From positions 62,001-126,000 of the forward strand of contig FWXP01000004.1 of assembly GCA_900176545.1 (NCBI GenBank): a stretch of 64,000 nucleotides of DNA, in the 5' to 3' direction. The first letter of the stretch is position 1, and every line of letters starts with the position of its first letter. Under the pieces are notes generated by a model. The model did no database searches and was not told where the DNA came from. It was given only the letters and a program-made list of their open reading frames with translations. Below, in pieces: positions 24,614 to 33,065 of this stretch. Origin of the DNA: Oscillospiraceae bacterium. Its GTDB lineage: Bacteria > Bacillota > Clostridia > Saccharofermentanales > Saccharofermentanaceae. The position numbers were made by a program, and so were the translations under genes.

Positions 24614-26434
24614 TCAGGCGTTGTCGTCTCTTCTGTAAAGGTAGTAATCGATATCCTCGGTAGGGCTCTTATCTGTTGCGATAAGGCTGTAGCCTTCTAC
24701 CTCTATCGGGTTATACTCCGTGATGATGTACTTATACTTACGTGATCTTATGAGGTCGCGCTGTACCTCGAGAATATGCTCGGAGTCTGCGTTCATGTAG
24801 GTGAAGTAGCGCATATCGGGATCCTGGTGCGTATATGTATAGAATCCTCTGTCAAGGAAGGCGTAGCAGATAAGGCTCCTGTCATCGTCCTGCATGATTA
24901 TCTGGGACAGATAGTATCCGGGATAATCCTCCTTCTTTATTCCATAGTTTTCCGCATTTCTTGCATTCCCCAGGGACAGACCGCATGTGATAACGGCTAT
25001 ACCTACCGCAAGTATATTTCTGAGTGAGGCTTTTCTGTCTTTGAGAAGAAGGTTAAGTCCTGTTGCGGCAGGTGCCCATCCTATGACTGTAAGAGGTGTC
25101 AGAACAAATGCGTAGTACGGATATGACTTAGTTCCTATGAATGCGAAGAAGAAGCATGTGATAAAAGCCAGAGTGAGCATGGATGCAGTCTTCTTATTCC
25201 TCTTATACATGAATATCTGACCGATACCGAAGAACAGAGGAAGCTGGAAGTTCAAGCCGCTGAACAAGAGCAGCATAAGGAAGGGATCGAGGATCCTGGT
25301 GATGAGCGAAGCATCCTCTGAAGATCCCATATTATATCTGAATATGTTCAGTACAAAATAAAAATCTATCATCTCGGAAAGGGCATTGTTGACTGCAAAG
25401 AAGATCACGATAGGCACGGATACTGCTATAAAGCCGATAAGAACGCCCCCGATAGTCTTGAGAAGTCCTTTGATATCATGACGCTTTATAAAGTAGAAGC
25501 ACAGATAGATCGCAATACCGATGAACATGCCGCAGAGGGTAAACTTGATCCAGAAGATCAAGGCGATCATGATACCCGTAGGTATCGTCTCCTTATATGT
25601 TATCTTTCCGGAGGATACCGCCTTTATGCAAAGGTAAAGACCTGCTGCCATAAAGGGCAGGCAGAATTCCTCAGCCGTATTTCCATATGCGAAGCTATGG
25701 GAACTGAAGGATACGAATGTCAAGATACCGACTGCTATGGAAGAAATGAGAGTATACGAGCCCCCTGTAAGGAGCCTTGTTGTCTTGATCCCGAAGAGGA
25801 TAAAGATCGCGCAGGAGATGACCTCCATTATGTATACGCCCTTAAAGTCGTAAGGGGAGATAAGAGCTCCTGCAGCATTGATATAGTACAGGATAGGTCC
25901 TTTTTGTTCGATAAGATCCCTATATATCATCTTTCCGTGGGTAATGCCTCTTCCTACCGTAAAAAAGATGTGAGCGTCATTGGTTCCGTTTATTGGTATC
26001 ATAGGTGACCCTGAGGATACCAGGAAGAGTGTAATGATGCCGAAGACTACAGCGATGATATAGTCGTAATGTGACAGCTTGGAAGGGTTATTCTCAAAGG
26101 TAACCCTTTCTGCTTTATAGGAAGCAATAAGGGCAGGGAGCGAAATGCTCGCGAAGATTGCTGCTATAAGACCCACGCCCAGTCCTGCAGCAGTAGGGAG
26201 TATTGATTCCCATCTGAACTGAAATGCGATCCCGAGCATAAGACAGGGGAAGAAAGCAAAGAGTATATGCTTTGTATCGACTTTTGAAGCTGAATATTTC
26301 TTGTCTTTCATCTTGTGTATGCAATAGATCGCGGCGAACACGATAAAAGGAACTGCAGCGATGATATTGGCGGGGCAGAAGAGAAGCGCAAGAGCGATCA
26401 GCGATGATAACCTGACAGTGCGGGATCCAGACAT
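24614..26434 (-). CDS. Multi-pass membrane protein, glycosyltransferase-39-like
   Basis: A 606-residue integral membrane protein with roughly 12 hydrophobic segments. The loop GRGITHGKMIYRDLIEQKGP (about residues 165-184) resembles the first luminal loop of GT39/ArnT-type polyprenyl-phosphate sugar transferases ('Y.D..d.KGP'). The last ~100 residues form a soluble domain. If the resemblance holds, it would move a lipid-linked sugar to a surface acceptor; substrate and acceptor are unknown. The ribosome binding site AAGGAT precedes the ATG. No glycan gene cluster surrounds it, so the assignment rests on the loop and topology only. Confidence 0.55.
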   Translation of the reverse strand: MSGSRTVRLSSLIALALLFCPANIIAAVPFIVFAAIYCIHKMKDKKYSASKVDTKHILFAFFPCLMLGIAFQFRWESILPTAAGLGVGLIAAIFASISLPALIASYKAERVTFENNPSKLSHYDYIIAVVFGIITLFLVSSGSPMIPINGTNDAHIFFTVGRGITHGKMIYRDLIEQKGPILYYINAAGALISPYDFKGVYIMEVISCAIFILFGIKTTRLLTGGSYTLISSIAVGILTFVSFSSHSFAYGNTAEEFCLPFMAAGLYLCIKAVSSGKITYKETIPTGIMIALIFWIKFTLCGMFIGIAIYLCFYFIKRHDIKGLLKTIGGVLIGFIAVSVPIVIFFAVNNALSEMIDFYFVLNIFRYNMGSSEDASLITRILDPFLMLLLFSGLNFQLPLFFGIGQIFMYKRNKKTASMLTLAFITCFFFAFIGTKSYPYYAFVLTPLTVIGWAPAATGLNLLLKDRKASLRNILAVGIAVITCGLSLGNARNAENYGIKKEDYPGYYLSQIIMQDDDRSLICYAFLDRGFYTYTHQDPDMRYFTYMNADSEHILEVQRDLIRSRKYKYIITEYNPIEVEGYSLIATDKSPTEDIDYYLYRRDDNA

Positions 26435-26484
26435 ATTAAGATATCCTTATTTTTTCTGTAAGTATAGCACAGCTTTTCGGACAC

Positions 26485-26517
26485 AAAAAAGACCCGGCCG
26501 TTAATGACCGGGTCTTA
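26485..26517 (-). terminator. Terminator after the DUF4870-like gene
   Basis: On the minus strand AAGACCCGGTC-ATTAAC-GGCCGGGTCTT is followed by TTTTTG. It lies 22 bases beyond the stop of the 26539-26898 gene. Confidence 0.85.
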
Positions 26518-26538
26518 AAGATTCGATTGATCAGATGA

Positions 26539-26898
26539 TCACTTGATGAGAACGATCTTGTCTCCGATGATGGGAAGTGTGTGCTTCTCGCCCTTGATAG
26601 CAGCGATAAGAGCCATAACCCAGAATACAAGGATAACAACATCAAGAAGACCGCCAAGGATCCATCCGAGAACGGGGATCACGATGATGATATTAGCTAC
26701 AACACCGCAGATCGTAAGAAGGATACCGTTGTTAACGTGATTCTTAACGAAAGCGTGATCCTTCTCGGGAGCTACGAGTAAGCCGATGAGCCAAAGGATT
26801 CCGATATAAGCGAGGATAGCAAAGAGCTTATCGTTGCCCTCGGGTGTCTCGTTGGCTTCGATGACAGTCTGATTCTGCTCGAATTCATTATTTTCCAT
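26539..26898 (-). CDS. DUF4870-like small membrane protein
   Basis: The 119-residue protein has an Asn/Glu-rich cytosolic N-terminus and three to four membrane segments (LFAILAYIGILWLIGLLVA, NGILLTICGVVANIIIVIPV and GGLLDVVILVFWVMALIAA). The FVKNHVNNGILL motif between the first two is typical of the DUF4870/TM2-adjacent family, in which 'F...H...G' links the first two helices. Its function is unknown. GGAGGG is upstream and a strong terminator follows, so it is monocistronic. Two other short membrane-protein families of unknown role (DUF4234, DUF2752) are encoded 1.3-2 kb away. Confidence 0.7.
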   Translation of the reverse strand: MENNEFEQNQTVIEANETPEGNDKLFAILAYIGILWLIGLLVAPEKDHAFVKNHVNNGILLTICGVVANIIIVIPVLGWILGGLLDVVILVFWVMALIAAIKGEKHTLPIIGDKIVLIK

Positions 26899-27001
26899 TT
26901 TTTCTTACCCTCCGTGACAAAATATACCTTATAATAACATAGTACATTCGGTTTGTCATACTGATGGTTAACATTTTGTTCATAAATATCGGAGTAAAGA
27001 T

Positions 27002-27730
27002 TTGAAAGTTTCAAGGTACAAGAAAGAAGACGATATAACGTATGCTCTGGGCGCTACGGTCGTCATGGAATATCTGAACAACAGGCCTGATCTTGTGGAG
27101 GGAGTGATACTTCACCCGAAGTTCTCTTCTGAAGACACCATAAGCAGGATAGGCGACATCTGCAAAGCTAACGGGATAACCGTAGCTACGGAAGAAAAGC
27201 CCTTCAATATCCTTTCGCAGAAGGAGAACTGCTTCGTCATAGGAGTCATCCGCAAGAAGGGAGCTTCCTTGAAGGCGGGTAACCACGTAGTACTGGTCAA
27301 TCCTTCCAATGCGGGCAATATGGGAACCATCATGAGGAGCTGCGCGGGCTTCGGTATCCTTGATATCGCGGTGATACCTCCGGCTGTAGATCACTTTGAC
27401 CCTAAGACGGTAAGAGCTTCCATGGGAGCTTCCGCCAGGGTTAATATCGAAGTGTTCGAGACATTCGATAAGTATCAGGAGCGATTCTCTGAGAATAATA
27501 TCTATCCCTTTATGCTGGACGGAAGTACGCTCCTTCAGGATACGGAGATAAATGAGCCCTTTTCTCTCGTATTCGGCAATGAGGCGACAGGACTTCCTTC
27601 TGAGTATTCGAAGATAGGAAGACCCGTAAGGATCGAGCATACGTCCAATATCGACAGCCTTAACCTGCCGATAGCGGCAAGTATCGCGCTGTATGCTTCC
27701 ACTAAGAAAATATTTTCCGGTAAAGCGTAA
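27002..27730 (+). CDS. TrmH/SpoU-family RNA 2'-O-methyltransferase
   Basis: A 242-residue SAM-dependent methyltransferase of the SPOUT class that methylates ribose in tRNA or rRNA. The three family motifs are visible: NPSNAGNMGTIMRSCAGFG (about residues 101-119), SLVFGNEATGLP (about 182-193) and NIDSLNLPIAASIALYA near the end. The N-terminal substrate-binding segment is short. It starts with TTG at 27002, with GGAG 9 bases upstream and no suitable ATG before the conserved region. The target nucleotide is unknown. Confidence 0.88.
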   Translation: MKVSRYKKEDDITYALGATVVMEYLNNRPDLVEGVILHPKFSSEDTISRIGDICKANGITVATEEKPFNILSQKENCFVIGVIRKKGASLKAGNHVVLVNPSNAGNMGTIMRSCAGFGILDIAVIPPAVDHFDPKTVRASMGASARVNIEVFETFDKYQERFSENNIYPFMLDGSTLLQDTEINEPFSLVFGNEATGLPSEYSKIGRPVRIEHTSNIDSLNLPIAASIALYASTKKIFSGKA

Positions 27731-27814
27731 AATTCCTATTGCGCGATAACATTAACCATGATAAACTCTTTCGGTGCATAAAAAGAATAACAACCTACGA
27801 TGGAGGTGAATGAC

Positions 27815-28072
27815 ATGCCGAATATCAAGTCAGCTATCAAGCGTGTTAACGTTACTGAGAAGAAGACAGCTGCTAATAAGATGAAGAAGAGTGAGATGCG
27901 TACAGTTCTTAAGAAGGCTAAGGCTTCCATCGCTTCAGGTGAGGGATCCGCAGAGGCTTTCAAGACAGCTCAGATCACACTCGATAAGGCTGCTGCTAAG
28001 GGACACATCAGCAAGAATGCTGCATCCAGAACAAAGTCCCGTCTTGCTAAGGCTGCTAACGCTGCTAAGTGA
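27815..28072 (+). CDS. rpsT: 30S ribosomal protein S20
   Basis: An 85-residue, Lys/Ala-rich primary 16S rRNA-binding protein. It starts MPNIKSAIKRVNVTEKK, and includes KSEMRTVLKKA and the C-terminal ISKNAASRTKSRLAKAAN. I chose the ATG at 27815 because GGAGGT lies 7 bases upstream, and that gives the family N-terminus. The gene has its own terminator, so it is probably monocistronic as in most bacteria. Confidence 0.97.
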   Translation: MPNIKSAIKRVNVTEKKTAANKMKKSEMRTVLKKAKASIASGEGSAEAFKTAQITLDKAAAKGHISKNAASRTKSRLAKAANAAK

Positions 28073-28100
28073 TCCTGATCACTACGATAAGATGAACAAT

Positions 28101-28129
28101 GACGCTCTGCTTCGGCAGGGCGTTTTTTG
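28101..28129 (+). terminator. Terminator after rpsT
   Basis: ACGCTCTGC-TTCG-GCAGGGCGT has a stable TTCG tetraloop and is followed by TTTTTTG. Confidence 0.92.
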
Positions 28130-28158
28130 TTGCAAAAGAAATCGCAAAAATGTATCAT
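28130..28158 (+). promoter_or_regulatory. Promoter of the zinc-ribbon/DUF4234 gene
   Basis: TTGCAA (28130-28135) and TATCAT (28153-28158) are spaced by 17 bases; the -35 starts in the T-run of the rpsT terminator. Confidence 0.65.
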
Positions 28159-28192
28159 TTTTATATCTTTAGGTTTTGGAGAGGAAATAGAT

Positions 28193-28930
28193 ATGAAAAA
28201 ATGTCCCGAATGCGGTACATACGTACCCGATGACAATCGGTTCTGTACTTCCTGCGGCGCTTCTCTTGCTGATGCACAGAGTGTCATGGAGGAGATCAAG
28301 GAAGAAGCTTCTGAGGCTTCCGAGGAGGTTGCCGAAGCAGCAGAGGAGACAGTAACGGAGACTTCAGAAGAAACAGTACAGGAGACTGTAGCAGAGCCTG
28401 TCGAAGAGGCAGCTCCTGCAGCAGAAGAGAATAAGGAAGAGGAGTCCATCGCGGCATCCTTTGCTCCCGTTCCCCCTCAGACGACTGCAGCAGCCCCCGC
28501 TGTAATACCTGCTGCTGATTATTCCGGCAGTTCAAGTTCCGCGCAGCAGACCGGCAGCACGGTATCTTCAGGTGTTCCCGGCAGTAAGAGCGGCATCACC
28601 GAGAGAAATATCTTCGTATGTATCCTTCTTAGTCTTGTTACATGCGGAATCTACACTTATTACTGGGTATATAAGCTCAACGAGGAGATCAATCAGCTCT
28701 CAGGCGAGCAGGGAACCAGCGGCGGCATGGTAATCCTCTTTGATATCCTTACTTGCGGTATCTATTCTTTGTACTGGATGTATAAGATGGGTGAGAGAAC
28801 CGATATCATGAAGGGAGAACCTAACGGTACCACCAACGTGCTCTACCTTATTCTCAGCTTCTTCGGACTTGGCATCGTAAGCCTTTGCCTTATGCAGGAT
28901 AATATAAATAAGCAGATCGCGAACGCTTGA
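28193..28930 (+). CDS. Zinc-ribbon protein with DUF4234-like membrane domain
   Basis: The 245-residue protein has three parts. Residues 1-25 are a zinc ribbon, MKKCPECGTYVPDDNRFC then CGA, with two CxxC pairs. Residues ~30-140 are a low-complexity Glu/Ala/Thr- then Pro/Ser-rich linker. Residues ~150-245 are membrane-associated, with two similar helical hairpins, ILLSLVTCGIYTYYWVYKL and ILFDILTCGIYSLYWMYKM, the DUF4234 pattern, and a final FGLGIVSLCLMQ. I chose the ATG at 28193 because GGAGAGG is 8 bases upstream. Its stop overlaps the start of the DUF2752 gene, so the two are coupled. The function is unknown. Confidence 0.78.
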   Translation: MKKCPECGTYVPDDNRFCTSCGASLADAQSVMEEIKEEASEASEEVAEAAEETVTETSEETVQETVAEPVEEAAPAAEENKEEESIAASFAPVPPQTTAAAPAVIPAADYSGSSSSAQQTGSTVSSGVPGSKSGITERNIFVCILLSLVTCGIYTYYWVYKLNEEINQLSGEQGTSGGMVILFDILTCGIYSLYWMYKMGERTDIMKGEPNGTTNVLYLILSFFGLGIVSLCLMQDNINKQIANA

Positions 28931-29379
28931 TGGATGAGAAGGCCAGATCAAAGAGACGTACGATCACATATCTTTGTGTTCTCGGCGCAGGCACAGTCTA
29001 CTTTATCTGGCTCAAGTTAACGGGAATCGGAATTCCCTGTATATTTCATGAAATTACCGGGTGGTCATGTCCGGGTTGCGGCGTGACCACCCTTATCATG
29101 TCAATAGCAGCGGGAAGGTTAGATCTTGCAAGGTCGGCTAATCCGTTCCTTTATTACACCTGGCCCGTTCTTGTCCTGATACTTGTATTAAATGAGATAA
29201 AGAGCATCAAAGGGAAGGCTTTCAAGTGGAACACGCTGTTCAATGTTCTCCTGATCGCCTATCTGATTGCATTTATTGCTTTCGGAGTTATCAGGAATAT
29301 CGGCACGAGGCCTCACTTTGTCTGGATGGGGGAATCGCTCCACTGGCTTCCGGGGATGATGGAAAGATATCTTCCCTGA
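28930..29379 (+). CDS. DUF2752 membrane protein
   Basis: The 149-residue protein has two to four membrane segments and the DUF2752 signature WSCPGCGVTTLIMSIAAG (about residues 46-63), preceded by IPCIFHEITG. The ATG at 28930 overlaps the stop of the zinc-ribbon gene. The last 67 bases overlap the 3' end of tmcAL on the opposite strand. The family has no established biochemical role; the CPGCG pair could bind metal or form a disulfide, which is a guess. Confidence 0.78.
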   Translation: MDEKARSKRRTITYLCVLGAGTVYFIWLKLTGIGIPCIFHEITGWSCPGCGVTTLIMSIAAGRLDLARSANPFLYYTWPVLVLILVLNEIKSIKGKAFKWNTLFNVLLIAYLIAFIAFGVIRNIGTRPHFVWMGESLHWLPGMMERYLP

Positions 29380-30539
29380 ACTTCCTGAGCGTTGATATCC
29401 AGAAGAAACTGCTCCTTAAGGGCAGGGTCCGATGCATAGTGCTCCTTTGCATCCGAGCAGTTGGAAAGTATGGGAAGACGGGCGCACTTGCCCATTATCT
29501 TAAGGCAGTACCTGCCTTCGCGGTTGAACCCCAGTATGCGGATAAAGCGCGGGTGCTTCTCTTCCTTTATGTAGTCTTCTTTCTGTCCTACGGCAAGGGA
29601 AGATAAGGCTCTTCCTATCCTGGGCATGGTGAAATGCTTCGTCTGAAGGGATCTTCTTAAGTTCTTATAGTCCTGTTCCCTTAAGGAAGCAAAGGTGTTG
29701 GAGATAAAGCCGTCCAGGCCGTCGCTCATATAAGCTATAGAGGATAAATCAAACCTTCTGACATCATTTATGAGGTCTGATGCAAAAAGATCCGTATCCG
29801 GGAAGGAATATTTCCTGCAGGAAAGGCCCGACAGCATTACGGCAAGAGCCTTGTCCGGAATAAGGTCGGAGATGGGATCGCAAAGGGAAGATACAGAGTC
29901 GTGAGCAAGATAAATCTCTCTGGAAGATGTGGCGCTGTAGCCTTCCTTTCTCGGGACCATATGCACCTTGAACCTGGTATCTGCCCCGATATCCCTGATG
30001 GCACGAAGATAGTCTGCTGCCAGGATGGAGTTAGGCTGCCTAAGAGCATTTCGAAGTGCTGTCTCCCGGGAAGGATCCACGGTACCTTCGGACATGACCT
30101 TCGATACGATGCCTTCTGCTCTTGCCGCGGGATAGCTCATTCCGTCGGAGAGACACTTCCTTACAACATCGTCAGCAGGGTCAGTCTCTGCTATGAGTCT
30201 TATAAGATCCGGGTCTTCGCTGTCGATACCGAAAGCGATATCCGTTACGACACCTGTCCTGTAAAGCGTCTCGACTGCACCTGCGGCAAACCTCTCGGAA
30301 GGAGCGCAGGCAAAGGTGAAAGGCAGCTCGATGACTACATCGGCTCCGCACATGAGTGCCTGCTTCGCCCTTATGTTCTTAGGGAGTATCGAAGGGGTTC
30401 CTCTCTGTACGAAAGGACCGCTCATGACCGCCATTACGATGGCTCTCGGGTCATTTACCTCTTCTCTTGCTCTTTGTATGAGATATTCATGTCCTTTGTG
30501 GAAAGGATTGAATTCCGCTATGATGCCGATTACTCTCAT
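29313..30539 (-). CDS. tmcAL: tRNA(Met) cytidine acetate ligase
   Basis: TmcAL makes N4-acetylcytidine at the wobble position of elongator tRNA-Met from acetate and ATP; the Bacillus protein is YlbM. The 408-residue length and the N-terminal nucleotidyltransferase motif IIAEFNPFHKGHEYLI (about residues 5-20) fit. So do MSGPFVQRGTPSIL and VIELPFTFACAPSERFAAGAV. The final stretch LKEQFLLDINAQ is also typical. It uses acetate directly, and pta-ackA lie nearby, though no functional link is needed. Its 3' end overlaps the DUF2752 gene by 67 bases. Confidence 0.92.
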   Translation of the reverse strand: MRVIGIIAEFNPFHKGHEYLIQRAREEVNDPRAIVMAVMSGPFVQRGTPSILPKNIRAKQALMCGADVVIELPFTFACAPSERFAAGAVETLYRTGVVTDIAFGIDSEDPDLIRLIAETDPADDVVRKCLSDGMSYPAARAEGIVSKVMSEGTVDPSRETALRNALRQPNSILAADYLRAIRDIGADTRFKVHMVPRKEGYSATSSREIYLAHDSVSSLCDPISDLIPDKALAVMLSGLSCRKYSFPDTDLFASDLINDVRRFDLSSIAYMSDGLDGFISNTFASLREQDYKNLRRSLQTKHFTMPRIGRALSSLAVGQKEDYIKEEKHPRFIRILGFNREGRYCLKIMGKCARLPILSNCSDAKEHYASDPALKEQFLLDINAQEVQGRYLSIIPGSQWSDSPIQTK

Positions 30540-30577
30540 TTGCCTATGGTATTGCCTTTCAGTCAGGTGAACATTTG

Positions 30578-30599
30578 ATATAATCCAATGAGATTATAT
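30578..30599. promoter_or_regulatory. Inverted-repeat divergent promoter region
   Basis: ATATAATC-CAATGA-GATTATAT places a TATAAT on plus (30579-30584) and on minus (30598-30593). The two face away from each other toward the 30622 gene and tmcAL. The -35 elements are not clear. Confidence 0.5.
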
Positions 30600-30621
30600 T
30601 AGAAAAGAGTGTCGGATTCCA

Positions 30622-31884
30622 ATGAGATATCGTATCGAGCGTAAAAAGACAGTGACGGTCATAGTCATCGCAGCAGTGATGCTGATATTGGGCGGTGCCT
30701 ATCTGTGGTATGCGCGTAATTACGGTAATGCGGAGCATATTAATCTTACTCCCTCCAAGGTGATCGAGTATGAGTACAAGGATTCCGCATCTTCTCACGG
30801 CATCACGGCAGATTATGTCTGGTCCAGGACAAAGGAGCTCATGGTTGCGGGCGGCGAGGACGGCGTGCTGATCCCTTCTTCTTACATGATCGCCGGCAGG
30901 CTCTCGGAGGAGGAGGCAGAGGAGTCGGGTGAATATCTCCTGAGCGATCAGGCAAGACTCCTCATGGTATATGTCAGGACATCCGACAGGTTCAAGGCAG
31001 CATCTCTTAAAAATGCCGTCCTTGAGAGATTTGATATGGAGAATGAGTCCGTATCCGAAAGGATGATGTGGCTCGACGCCTACCTTTACTACTATGTTGC
31101 ATTCGGCAATGCCGAGGACTACGAGAATATCGTATCCCTGAAGGATGCACTTTTTGACGAGACCGGTATGGTGGTCCCCGAGACTTTGCAGATAGCATCC
31201 TACGATCAGGGAGGATTCGTCTCGGTGGGTGATTCCGACAGCCATGACGAAGATACCTCCGCCAGCGTTATCCTGGTTCCTCAGAGCGATTCTTACAGCA
31301 ATGAACTTACGACGGTACAGGGAGTGGAGCTTTCTTCGGTGAACCTCATGCTCATAAAGGACCTGGAGGCTAACGGCCTTCTTCCCGAGGGCAGCTACGA
31401 GCGTGACCTTCAGATCGTTCTGGACGGCAGGGTAGCTTCTGATATCCCGCTCTATGCATATGCATATACGGTCTCCGAGGAAGGCGATATAAGCTACATA
31501 TATTCTCACGAAGTCGTAGCGACCGTCGATATGGAAGAGACGATAGCGGTCATGCGCAGCCTTGCGGAAGTAGGAGAGCTCCCCGACGATTCGTATTCCT
31601 GGATCAAGAACAGGATCATGAACGGCAGTTCCATCAGCAGATACTATTACATCGTATACGGCAATGCCGACGGAGACGAAGCATACGATACGCTTACCGA
31701 CATCCTGGCAATAGCTTTCTTCAGGGATGACATCGATCTTTTTGACAGGGTGTGCACCTTGCTCGGCAGCCGTGTGGCTACATATAAGGACAGCCCTGCA
31801 CTGAGCATGATCTACAGGACACAAGGCGACAGATTCTTCTTCACGGCAAGAGAGAATCTCGAAGTGTGCCTGGCACTTATGTAA
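30622..31884 (+). CDS. Membrane-anchored extracellular protein of unknown function
   Basis: I do not recognise a family with certainty. The 420-residue protein starts with a basic stretch and a signal anchor, VTVIVIAAVMLILGGAYLW (about residues 11-29). About 390 exported residues follow. Repeated helix-rich units such as ERMMWLDAYLYYYVAFGNAEDYENI and SRYYYIVYGNADGDEAYDTL suggest an alpha-helical toroid, as in glycosidase-like folds, but no catalytic motif is evident. An equally long open frame on the other strand is rejected. There is no clear ribosome binding site before the ATG. Confidence 0.6.
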   Translation: MRYRIERKKTVTVIVIAAVMLILGGAYLWYARNYGNAEHINLTPSKVIEYEYKDSASSHGITADYVWSRTKELMVAGGEDGVLIPSSYMIAGRLSEEEAEESGEYLLSDQARLLMVYVRTSDRFKAASLKNAVLERFDMENESVSERMMWLDAYLYYYVAFGNAEDYENIVSLKDALFDETGMVVPETLQIASYDQGGFVSVGDSDSHDEDTSASVILVPQSDSYSNELTTVQGVELSSVNLMLIKDLEANGLLPEGSYERDLQIVLDGRVASDIPLYAYAYTVSEEGDISYIYSHEVVATVDMEETIAVMRSLAEVGELPDDSYSWIKNRIMNGSSISRYYYIVYGNADGDEAYDTLTDILAIAFFRDDIDLFDRVCTLLGSRVATYKDSPALSMIYRTQGDRFFFTARENLEVCLALM

Positions 31885-31885
31885 T

Positions 31886-31914
31886 TTGAAATCAAAATGT
31901 TACAAGAGTATACT
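31886..31914 (+). promoter_or_regulatory. Promoter of pta-ackA
   Basis: TTGAAA (31886-31891) and TATACT (31909-31914) are spaced by 17 bases, 38 bases before the pta ATG. Confidence 0.8.
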
Positions 31915-31952
31915 TAGGAGCGAAATTTTGTTTATAAAGGAGAGCAGTGCAA

Positions 31953-33038
31953 ATGGCATTTATAGATGACATCAAGGCAAAGGCAAAAGCCGACAAGAAG
32001 ACTATCGTTCTTCCCGAATCAATGGATACCAGAACATTCGAGGCAGCAGAGAAGATCCTCAAGGAAGGTATCGCTGACCTCATCATCATAGGAACACCCG
32101 AAGAGATAGAGAAATACGGAGCAGGTTTTGACATCTCCGGCGCTAAGATCGTAGATCCTTTCAAGGATGAGAATAAGCAGAAGTATATCGACAAGTTCAT
32201 CGAGCTTAGAGGCGTTGACACGATGGTAGCTGCAGCTAAGGCTAAGGCTGAGAAGAAGGGCCTTTCCGCAGAGGAGACAGAGGCACAGATCGAGAGCGCT
32301 AAGAAGAAGGGTATCACACCCGAGAAGGCTCAGCAGCTCATGGAGACAGATTACATGTACTATGCTTGCCTTATGTGCAAGTGCGGTGATGCTGACGGTG
32401 CCGTATCCGGTGCATGCCACTCAACAGGTAATACTATCCGTCCCGCTCTCCAGCTCCTTAAGATGAAGAAGGGCGTATCTTCCGTATCCGGCTTCTTCAT
32501 GATGGAAGTACCTGACTGCACACTCGGCGAGAACGGACTTTTCATATTCGCTGACTGCGCTGTTAACACAGACTTTGATTCACCCAAGCTCGCTGAGATC
32601 GCTAAGCTCTCCGCTGAATCTTTCGAGCAGTTCTCCGGCAAGCAGGCTAAGGTAGCTATGCTCTCCTATTCCACAATGGGTTCTGCTAAGCACGACGATG
32701 TTACAAAGGTAGCTGATGCAGTTAAGATCGCACACGAGAAGTATCCCGAGCTCATCGTAGACGGCGAGCTTCAGCTTGATGCTGCTCTTGTTGAGTCCGT
32801 AGGTAAGCTCAAGGCTCCCGAGAGCAAGGTTGCAGGCCATGCAAACACACTCGTATTCCCTTCCCTCGAGGCAGGTAATATCGGTTACAAGCTCGTTCAG
32901 AGACTTGCTAAGGCTAACGCTTACGGTCCTGTCCTTCAGGGTCTTGCAATGCCCGTTAACGACCTTTCCCGCGGCTGCTATGCAGACGATATCGTAGGAA
33001 CTGTCGCAATCACAGCAGTACAGGCTCAGGAAGCTTAA
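31953..33038 (+). CDS. pta: Phosphate acetyltransferase
   Basis: Interconverts acetyl-CoA and acetyl phosphate, the first half of acetate fermentation. Landmarks include KKTIVLPESMDTRTFEAA, GDADGAVSGACHSTGNTIRPAL (about residues 146-167), the CTLGENGLFIFADCAVN segment, and GPVLQGLAMPVNDLSRG at the C-terminus. At 361 residues it is about 25-30 longer than usual. The extra length is a Lys/Glu/Ala-rich stretch near residues 92-118 (AKAKAEKKGLSAEETEAQI). I start at 31953 because AAGGAG lies 9 bases upstream; a GTG at 31947 would be too close to it. ackA follows after 27 bases. Confidence 0.96.
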   Translation: MAFIDDIKAKAKADKKTIVLPESMDTRTFEAAEKILKEGIADLIIIGTPEEIEKYGAGFDISGAKIVDPFKDENKQKYIDKFIELRGVDTMVAAAKAKAEKKGLSAEETEAQIESAKKKGITPEKAQQLMETDYMYYACLMCKCGDADGAVSGACHSTGNTIRPALQLLKMKKGVSSVSGFFMMEVPDCTLGENGLFIFADCAVNTDFDSPKLAEIAKLSAESFEQFSGKQAKVAMLSYSTMGSAKHDDVTKVADAVKIAHEKYPELIVDGELQLDAALVESVGKLKAPESKVAGHANTLVFPSLEAGNIGYKLVQRLAKANAYGPVLQGLAMPVNDLSRGCYADDIVGTVAITAVQAQEA

Positions 33039-33065
33039 AAAGAATCTATTTAAGGAGTTAATAAT

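Noticed and set aside
30559-31824. A 421-codon open frame on the minus strand opposite the 30622 gene.
   Set aside because: The plus-strand protein has a clear signal anchor and normal composition. The minus frame lacks a ribosome binding site, recognisable domains and covers the divergent promoter.
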